A stretch of 19,417 bases of DNA from Acidobacteriaceae bacterium (GTDB lineage: Bacteria; Acidobacteriota; Terriglobia; Terriglobales; Acidobacteriaceae). Positions 13,986-19,417 of the stretch are shown in pieces. Location of the stretch: assembly GCA_027364815.1 (NCBI GenBank), contig DAHXOQ010000022.1, forward strand, positions 1-19,417, read 5' to 3'. The first letter of the stretch is position 1. Every line of letters begins with the position of its first letter. The translations under genes and the position numbers were made by a program. The notes beneath the pieces are model-generated. The model was given only the letters and a program-made list of their open reading frames with translations, ran no database searches and was not told the DNA's origin.

Positions 13986-15095
13986 ATGCGGCCATCTTTT
14001 ACGCTAGGCATCGAAGAAGAGTACCAGACGATCGATCCGGTCACGCGCGATTTGCGTTCGCACATCAACACCGAGATGCTGGCGCAAGGGAAGCTGCGGC
14101 TTGAAGAGCGCGTCAAGGCCGAGATGCATACCTCGGTTGTCGAGGTGGGGACACGCATCTGCCGCAACATCGAGGAAGCCCGCGAAGACATCTACGAACT
14201 GCGTCGCGAGATGATCAAGCTGGCGGCGGAGCATGGACTTCAACTGGTCGCCGGCGCCACGCATCCCTTCGCCGATTGGCGCACTCAAGAGATTTACCCG
14301 GACCCGCGCTATCACCAGGTGGTGAAGGATCTGCAACTCGTCGCGCGCGCGAATCTGATCTTTGGTTTGCATGTGCACGTAGGAATTGAGGATCGCGAGG
14401 CGGCGATTCGCATTATGAATTCGATGCGTTATTTTCTTCCGCATATCATGGCGCTGGCGACGAACTCACCATTCTGGTTGGGACTGAACACGGGCTACAA
14501 GGGCTATCGCGCCAAGGTCTTTGAGAATTTTCCGCGCACGGGAATTCCAGACGCATTTCAGAGCTACTCCGAATTTGAGAACTACGTCAGCCTGTTGGTG
14601 CGCACCAATTGCATCGACAACGCAAAAAAAATCTGGTGGGATATACGGCCGCATCCATTCTTCAATACGGTCGAGGTTCGTGCCTGCGATATTCCGCTGC
14701 GCGCTGAAGAGACGGTTGCGATCGCTGCGCTGATTCAGGCGACGGCTGCATATCTCTACAAGCTGCACGAGGCCAACCAGGACTTCCGCCAGTATGCAAG
14801 GCCGCTGCTGATGGAGAACAAATTCCGCGCCGTGCGCTATGGGCTCGACGGCAAGCTAATCGACTTTGGCAAGCAGCAAGAGATCCCGCTGCGAGAATTG
14901 ATTGAAGAGTATCTCGAGCTCGTCGATCCGGTTGTGGATGAGCTTGGAAGCCGAGATGCCATTAATGGTTGCCGTAAAATTCTTGAGACAGGAACCGGCG
15001 CTGATCGTCAGCTCAAGGTCTTTGCGGAGTCAGGCGGCGACCTCAAAGCGGTTGTCGATTACATGGCCAAAGAAACCGCAGCAGGGCTGTACTGA
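13986..15095 (+). CDS. Carboxylate-amine ligase, YbdK/GCS2 family
   Basis: 369 residues, the usual length for YbdK-type enzymes. Family motifs are T-L-G-I-E-E-E-Y (6-13, ATP/metal glutamates), E-M-H-T-S-V-V-E-V-G-T (46-56), G-L-H-V-H-V-G-I (127-134), W-W-D-I-R-P-H-P-F-F-N-T-V-E-V-R near the middle, and T-G-T-G-A-D-R-Q near the end. The family resembles glutamate-cysteine ligase type 2; E. coli YbdK has only weak activity of that kind, and true substrates in most bacteria are unknown. GAGG precedes the ATG. The upstream ATP-grasp gene supplies the second kind of ligase found in glutathione-type pathways. The product is soluble, with no signal peptide. The family call is firm. Confidence 0.93.
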   Translation: MRPSFTLGIEEEYQTIDPVTRDLRSHINTEMLAQGKLRLEERVKAEMHTSVVEVGTRICRNIEEAREDIYELRREMIKLAAEHGLQLVAGATHPFADWRTQEIYPDPRYHQVVKDLQLVARANLIFGLHVHVGIEDREAAIRIMNSMRYFLPHIMALATNSPFWLGLNTGYKGYRAKVFENFPRTGIPDAFQSYSEFENYVSLLVRTNCIDNAKKIWWDIRPHPFFNTVEVRACDIPLRAEETVAIAALIQATAAYLYKLHEANQDFRQYARPLLMENKFRAVRYGLDGKLIDFGKQQEIPLRELIEEYLELVDPVVDELGSRDAINGCRKILETGTGADRQLKVFAESGGDLKAVVDYMAKETAAGLY

Positions 15096-15176
15096 AACAA
15101 TGACGAATCCAGTGCAACGGTGCAAACACAGTATGAAACCAATTGACGCGCGAAACGAAGAGGGACCAACAGCCTG

Positions 15177-16145
15177 ATGCAAAAAGTCGCGCTCATCTAT
15201 AACCCACATTCAGGCAATCACACGGCACGCAGGCTTGCACAGCTTCAAGAGGTTACGGCCCGCCTGTGTGCAACCGGCATCGACGCGCAGTTACTGGCCA
15301 CACATGCCGCTGGCCCAGCCGCCGCTCAAGCACTCTATGCGGTTGCGCAGGGCTGTGAGACGATTCTTGCCTGCGGCGGGGATGGCACGGTCAACGAAAT
15401 CATGCAGGGCCTGGTGGGCACCGATGCTGCGCTGTGCGTACTGCCGCAGGGGACAGCCAACGCACTCGCCGCAGATCTTGGCATTCCTGCAAACCCCATA
15501 CGCGCGATCGAAATTCTGATTAACGCCAAGCCGACTCGAATCCCCGTAGGCCGCATTACCTACAAATCTCTCGACGGCTCAACTGCTTCGCGCTACTTTA
15601 CAGTCGCCGCAGGTATCGGCGCAGATGGAAAGTTTTTCTCGACACTCGATTCGCGCCTCAAACGCCGTTATGGATACCTGCTCTATGTCATCGAAGCCTT
15701 TCGGCTTTGGGCCACTCACAACTTCCCGATGTTTGCGGCGACGATTCGATATAAAAGCAATGATGCATTGAACCCAGTTGCATCAGAAGAACAAACGCAC
15801 TTATTCTCGCAACTGCTTGCTGTCCGCATCACTGACTTTGGCGGACTCGTGCATCGGCTTGTCCCCGGCGCCGCGCTGCTCAATCCCGGCCTTAGCATCA
15901 TCGCCACACGCACGCGCAGCCGGTTCCGCTATTTGCGCTTTATGTTTGCGGTTTTTTTCAGCCGCCACAAATACCAGCAAACCTTTGAACTTTTCAACGC
16001 AAATACAGTTGAGTGCGCCGTTATCGACGGCTCAACGCACAAAATTTATGTTGAAGCGGACGGCGAATTGCTGGGAACGTTGCCGGTCAAAATTGAAGTT
16101 TGCCCGGATGCGCTTACGCTGCTTGTGCCGCAGAAGAAGAAGTAA
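15177..16145 (+). CDS. Diacylglycerol/lipid kinase family protein (YegS/LCB5-like)
   Basis: 322 residues, typical for the family. It has I-Y-N-P-H-S-G (7-13), the nucleotide-binding C-G-G-D-G-T-V-N-E (66-74) and P-Q-G-T-A-N-A-L-A (90-98), followed by the beta-sandwich C-domain with G-I-G-A-D-G and V-E-A-D-G-E. Family members phosphorylate diacylglycerol, phosphatidylglycerol or sphingoid bases at the inner face of the membrane; the substrate here is unknown. The ATG lies 81 bp after the YbdK-type stop with only a distant GAGGGA, so it may be read through from that gene. Codon use and strand match its neighbours. Its link to the ligase pair may be only positional. Confidence 0.9.
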   Translation: MQKVALIYNPHSGNHTARRLAQLQEVTARLCATGIDAQLLATHAAGPAAAQALYAVAQGCETILACGGDGTVNEIMQGLVGTDAALCVLPQGTANALAADLGIPANPIRAIEILINAKPTRIPVGRITYKSLDGSTASRYFTVAAGIGADGKFFSTLDSRLKRRYGYLLYVIEAFRLWATHNFPMFAATIRYKSNDALNPVASEEQTHLFSQLLAVRITDFGGLVHRLVPGAALLNPGLSIIATRTRSRFRYLRFMFAVFFSRHKYQQTFELFNANTVECAVIDGSTHKIYVEADGELLGTLPVKIEVCPDALTLLVPQKKK

Positions 16146-16248
16146 AGCGGGCGGCAGATTGACGCTTAAATGAGCACTGACACTTCAATTGAGGCGGAAA
16201 TCGCACTAAATCGAGATTACAAGCATTGATTTCCACGATAGATATTCC

Positions 16249-16283
16249 TTATCTCCGACAGAAGCACAGTATTTTCGATAAAA
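16249..16283 (+). promoter_or_regulatory. Weak candidate promoter before the M29 aminopeptidase
   Basis: In the 183-bp gap after the lipid kinase, CCGACA is followed 17 bp later by GATAAA, just before AATGCAAAG. Each hexamer matches four of six consensus bases. The surrounding DNA is noticeably AT-richer than the genes. Coordinates are approximate. Nothing else in this gap looks functional. Confidence 0.3.
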
Positions 16284-16328
16284 TGCAAAGAGTACTTTGA
16301 AATTTACCCCCGGAGTTCATTTCCCCGC

Positions 16329-17378
16329 ATGAGCATTTCCACCGCCCAAGACCTGCTTCATTTCAGCTATCCGGCCGAGTTCATTCCCGGCGCACGCTCA
16401 GCTGTTTCAACCTGCCTGCGCATTCAGCCAACAGAAAAAGTTACGCTGATCACCGATGAGCTGACGCTGCCGATTGCTGCTGCGCTTGCGGTGGAACTTG
16501 AATCGCTCGGTTGCCGCTGGACTCCATTTGTGCTTGAAGAGCTTGCCCCGCGCCCACTTGTGGATATGCCTGCGGCTGTACTCGAAGATATGGAGACGTC
16601 AGAGGTTTCGATCTTTGCCGTGACTGTGCAGCAAAATGAATTGCACTCACGGATGCAGATGACCGATGTTGTGAATCGCCGCAAGATGCGTCACGCGCAC
16701 ATGGTCAACATCACGCCGGAGATCATGTGCCAGGGCATGCGCGCGGATTTCAATCTAGTGGATCGCTTGTCGCAGCAGGTTCTGGATCGAGTGCGCCGTG
16801 CGCGCAGAATACGCGCGACCACAGCGGCGGGAACCAACATTGTTGCCGAGATGAATCCCGGCTACAAGTGGGTCAAGACCTCGGGAATAATTTCGACAGA
16901 GAAGTGGGGCAACCTGCCCGGCGGAGAGTGTTTTACCGCGCCCGGCGAGGTGAACGGGACCTTTGTTGTTGATGGCGTAGTGGGAGACTGGCTCTGCGCG
17001 CGTTATGGATTGCTGGCTACCGCGCCACTCACGATAGAGATTGCGGGCAATCGCATCGTGAGCTGCTCTAGCACAAACAAGCAACTGGAAAAAGATTTTT
17101 GGGCGTACACGCATACGGATGAGAACTCTGACCGCGTGGGCGAGTTTGCGATTGGAACCAACCTGGGAATCGAGCGTGTGATTGGAAATATTCTGCAGGA
17201 CGAAAAATTCCCGGGCATTCACATTGCATTTGGCAATCCGTATGGCGAACATACCGGCGCGCAGTGGAGTTCTACGACGCACATAGATGTGGTGGGTTTG
17301 GGCTTCAATATATGGCTTGAGTTTGAAACGGGCGAGGAGCAGATCATGCGCGATGGGAATTTCCTGATCGCAGCATAG
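16329..17378 (+). CDS. M29-family metallo-aminopeptidase
   Basis: 349 residues. All five metal ligands of family M29 (AmpS/PepS, thermophilic aminopeptidase type) can be placed: E200 in G-E-C-F-T-A-P, E272 in V-G-E-F-A-I-G, H298 in I-H-I-A-F-G, and H318/D320 in T-H-I-D-V-V. N-L-P-G-G-E before the first ligand is also typical. The protein is somewhat shorter than the roughly 400-residue characterised enzymes. It has no signal peptide, so it should act in the cytoplasm, releasing N-terminal residues from peptides using two metal ions. A CGGAG lies about 13 nt before the ATG, rather far. An AT-rich gap separates it from the lipid kinase, suggesting its own promoter. Substrate preference is unknown. 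Confidence 0.87.
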   Translation: MSISTAQDLLHFSYPAEFIPGARSAVSTCLRIQPTEKVTLITDELTLPIAAALAVELESLGCRWTPFVLEELAPRPLVDMPAAVLEDMETSEVSIFAVTVQQNELHSRMQMTDVVNRRKMRHAHMVNITPEIMCQGMRADFNLVDRLSQQVLDRVRRARRIRATTAAGTNIVAEMNPGYKWVKTSGIISTEKWGNLPGGECFTAPGEVNGTFVVDGVVGDWLCARYGLLATAPLTIEIAGNRIVSCSSTNKQLEKDFWAYTHTDENSDRVGEFAIGTNLGIERVIGNILQDEKFPGIHIAFGNPYGEHTGAQWSSTTHIDVVGLGFNIWLEFETGEEQIMRDGNFLIAA

Positions 17379-17467
17379 GTTAGCATTTATTAACAGAAAA
17401 TTATTGAAATGAAGTCAGTCATGTGTCGATAGAATGAAATAAGGTTACCGCGTGGTTCAAGATTTCT

Positions 17468-18460
17468 GTGGATTTCTTCAGTACGTCGTGTCGCCCAATT
17501 TTGAACGCATGTGGAGTGTTAGTGAGTCCATCCGTCGGTCTAACAAAGAACATTTTTTTACTTGCACTGATTCTTGCAGCCAGTGGTTACATATCTCCGC
17601 CTATTGCGCTTATCGGCGGTCTTGTTTATGGGCTCTCCTTCGCACATCCCTTCCATCTTGAAGCGAAAAAGTTATCGAAGCTGTTACTGCAGCTCTCAGT
17701 CATTGGACTGGGGTTTGGAATGGACTTGCACCAGGTGATTGAGGCGGGTCGTTCGGGCTTTGTTTACACGGCAGCGAGCATTCTGATCACACTGACGCTT
17801 GGCTGGCTTCTGGGCCGATTCCTGAAGATAGGCAAGCGAGTTTCCTATTTGATTTCGGCGGGAACAGCAATCTGCGGCGGTAGCGCAATTGCAGCGATTG
17901 CGCCGATTACGATGGCCACTGAGGAAGAGATAGCAGTCTCGCTCGGCACCGTTTTTATGCTGAACTCAGTTGCGCTTTTTGCATTTCCTGCGATAGGAAC
18001 GGCGTTACGGATGACGCAGACGCAGTTTGGACTTTGGGCGGCGCTGGCCATTCACGACACCAGTTCCGTAGTTGGCGCCTCAACAAAATTTGGAGTGCTT
18101 GCGCTGGCAGTTGGCACTACCGTCAAACTCGCCCGCGCGTTGTGGATTGTTCCGCTCTCAGTGGCGACTTCAGTTGCTTATAAAAGCAAAGCGAAGATAC
18201 AGTGGCCATGGTTTATTTTGTTTTTCTGCCTGGCTGCAGTGGCGAATACGTACCTGCCGGTCTTCCATGACATCTATCCAGCACTCAAGCATCTAGGCGT
18301 CATCGGGCTTACGGTTACGCTCTTCCTGATTGGCACGAGCCTCTCAAAGAAGACGCTCAGCGAAGTGGGCGTGCGTCCGTTGTTGCAGGGCGTGATTCTC
18401 TGGATCATCGTAGCCAGCGCATCGCTGGCGCTGATCATGAAGGGCTGGATTCATCTGTAA
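17468..18460 (+). CDS. YeiH-family (UPF0324) putative sulfate exporter-type membrane protein
   Basis: 330 residues with about ten hydrophobic helices. The signature of the family is S-A-G-T-A-I-C-G-G-S-A-I-A-A-I-A-P (around 130-145), matching the G-x-S-I-C-G-x-x-A-x-x-A block of YeiH. Also visible are Q-L-S-V-I-G-L-G-F-G-M and A-I-H-D-T-S-S-V-V-G-A. The family is annotated as putative sulfate exporters, but transport has hardly been tested. It sits in the inner membrane. The start is doubtful: GTG 17468 has no ribosome site, the first 25 residues look unconserved, and GTG 17516 or 17522 lie nearer to L-T-K-N, where homology seems to begin. A good AAGG before GTG 17452 is in another frame. It ends 11 bp from the convergent next gene. 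Confidence 0.85.
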   Translation: MDFFSTSCRPILNACGVLVSPSVGLTKNIFLLALILAASGYISPPIALIGGLVYGLSFAHPFHLEAKKLSKLLLQLSVIGLGFGMDLHQVIEAGRSGFVYTAASILITLTLGWLLGRFLKIGKRVSYLISAGTAICGGSAIAAIAPITMATEEEIAVSLGTVFMLNSVALFAFPAIGTALRMTQTQFGLWAALAIHDTSSVVGASTKFGVLALAVGTTVKLARALWIVPLSVATSVAYKSKAKIQWPWFILFFCLAAVANTYLPVFHDIYPALKHLGVIGLTVTLFLIGTSLSKKTLSEVGVRPLLQGVILWIIVASASLALIMKGWIHL

Positions 18461-18471
18461 TTTCAGCGCAC

Positions 18472-19417
18472 TCAATTTTTCTTTGAGGCGGGTTTCCAGC
18501 TTTCGCCGCCATCGCTGCTGATCCACGCAGCGTTAGCCGAGTTCAAAAGCATCACGGCATCTCCGCTGACTTCAGCGCCTTTGCCTGAGTCAGCGGATGC
18601 ACTCTGCGGCGCAAGCATCAGCATGGTCGCAGTGCCGCTCCATTGCTTGTGAATCTCACGCCAACTTGCACCCTGATCGATGGATGAGTAGAGACGGCCA
18701 TCCTGATCGAGGGCCAGTTTCCTGCCATTCAGAACCACGCTATCACGCATTATCTGACCACTGGGAAGCGTGGCTGGTCTGGTGATGGCGTAAGTGTTTG
18801 CCGATACGCCTTTGGAATTCATTGCAGATCGATCCCAGGAGCCGCCGTTTGCAGATGCGGCTGCGCGGGGCTCGTAATTGGCGGAAAATCCTGAAGATGT
18901 TGTTGGCGCAGAATACGCTTCCATCTTTGCCGGCGATGCTTGTGAGGCGGAAGCTTCCTTGATAGAAGCATCGGCTGCGCTGCTTTGTGTGAGATGCATG
19001 TCAGCCTGCTGAGAATGCATCTCGGCAGCGTGTGCCTGCTGCATCTGATGGAGGCTCACTGATTCAGAAGAGGTCAATGGATGCTCGCTGCCAATGAGAG
19101 CAAGAGGCGGTGCAGAGGCTTTGAACTCTGGCGTCACCGTGTTCATTGCTGCTTCCTTTTGAGGCGCCACAGGTGCGGCGATTGCGTTGGGTGAGGCAGC
19201 GCTCATCGGTTCAGGCGCATGTGCCGCTGGCACATTTGCAGGCGGGATTGGAATGTTCTTCGCTAAGTTGCCTACTGCACCCGGAGGAAGTGGCGCAGGA
19301 GTGTTCTTCGCTTCAGTCTGGTTTGTTGAGTGCGTGCGTTGATAGATTTGCTGGGTCAATACGCCCACGGTCAACAGGAGGCATGCGGCAACGGTGATGG
19401 GCCTCCATGTGAACCAG
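18472..19417 (-). CDS. Single-TM anchored protein with Asp-box (BNR/Ycf48-like) C-terminus, 5' end outside window
   Basis: The frame stays open to the right edge. The visible part begins with a membrane helix (W-R-P-I-T-V-A-A-C-L-L-L-T-V-G-V-L). A low-complexity linker of about 190 residues rich in Ala, Ser, Pro, Met and Gln follows, with no recognisable fold. The last 85 residues contain two Asp-box motifs, S-I-D-Q-G-A-S-W and S-S-D-G-G-E-S-W, as in BNR/Ycf48-like beta-propellers, but too few for a full propeller. The plan (cytoplasmic N-terminus outside the window, one helix, extracytoplasmic tail) resembles acidobacterial anti-sigma-factor-like proteins. A zinc-finger domain upstream would support that but cannot be seen. 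Any in-frame TTG or GTG near 19374 lies inside the helix and is not the start. Confidence 0.72.
   Translation of the reverse strand, partial: WFTWRPITVAACLLLTVGVLTQQIYQRTHSTNQTEAKNTPAPLPPGAVGNLAKNIPIPPANVPAAHAPEPMSAASPNAIAAPVAPQKEAAMNTVTPEFKASAPPLALIGSEHPLTSSESVSLHQMQQAHAAEMHSQQADMHLTQSSAADASIKEASASQASPAKMEAYSAPTTSSGFSANYEPRAAASANGGSWDRSAMNSKGVSANTYAITRPATLPSGQIMRDSVVLNGRKLALDQDGRLYSSIDQGASWREIHKQWSGTATMLMLAPQSASADSGKGAEVSGDAVMLLNSANAAWISSDGGESWKPASKKN

Noticed and set aside
16755..17282. 175-codon - strand frame over the aminopeptidase gene
   Set aside because: It covers the region encoding the M29 metal ligands on the + strand; no domain is recognisable.
1..19417. CRISPR arrays, insertion sequences, phage genes or known defence systems
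   Set aside because: No spaced direct repeats, transposase motifs or defence-type domains were seen anywhere in the window.

Overview
The window looks like chromosomal DNA of an acidobacterium (Acidobacteriota, class Terriglobia). This is inferred from the family mix: DUF4254, DUF3617, a Crp/Fnr protein with an N-terminal cysteine motif, an M29 aminopeptidase, a stand-alone KdpD sensory half and an Asp-box protein on a TM anchor. No rRNA or other phylogenetic marker is present. There are 18 protein genes, two of them cut by the window edges, and one tRNA. All but two protein genes are on the + strand. I see no IS, phage, CRISPR or integration feature, and no gene-free stretch longer than 300 bases.

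Layout. (1) 1-382: the end of a ZIP metal transporter. (2) 601-2885: a DPM1-like GT2 glycosyltransferase overlapping by 4 nt a multi-pass membrane protein that may be a GT-C-type transferase. (3) 3005-5538: a membrane histidine-kinase-like protein joined by a TGATG overlap to a KdpD-type N-terminal/USP protein. Together they resemble KdpD cut in two, but the kinase half has Arg where the phospho-accepting His should be. (4) 5609-5684: tRNA-Lys(UUU). (5) 5722-6927 on the - strand: an ATP-grasp ligase, divergent from a DUF4254 gene. (6) 7716-9538: a near-consensus promoter followed by a TPR protein and YvcK/CofD-like. (7) 9661-12285: a secreted DUF3617 protein, a strong hairpin, a perfect CRP-type box, a Crp/Fnr regulator and a tandem universal stress protein. 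(8) 12339-12821: a DinB-like protein, followed by a terminator. (9) 12999-16145: an ATP-grasp ligase, a YbdK-type carboxylate-amine ligase and a YegS-type lipid kinase. (10) 16329-18460: an M29 aminopeptidase and a YeiH-family transporter. (11) 18472-19417 on the - strand: the C-terminal part of a TM-anchored Asp-box protein.

How genes may cooperate. GT2 could charge a polyprenyl carrier that the membrane protein uses. The kinase-like/KdpD pair could sense K+ or turgor, or be a non-phosphorylating sensor, with no kdpFABC or kdpE beside it. The ATP-grasp plus YbdK pair has the chemistry of a two-step amide-ligation (glutathione-like) pathway. The Crp/Fnr protein probably controls itself through the box upstream, and perhaps the adjacent USP gene.

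Best candidates for something under-described are the His-less kinase paired with split KdpD and the ATP-grasp/YbdK operon. Neither is proven novel by sequence reading alone.
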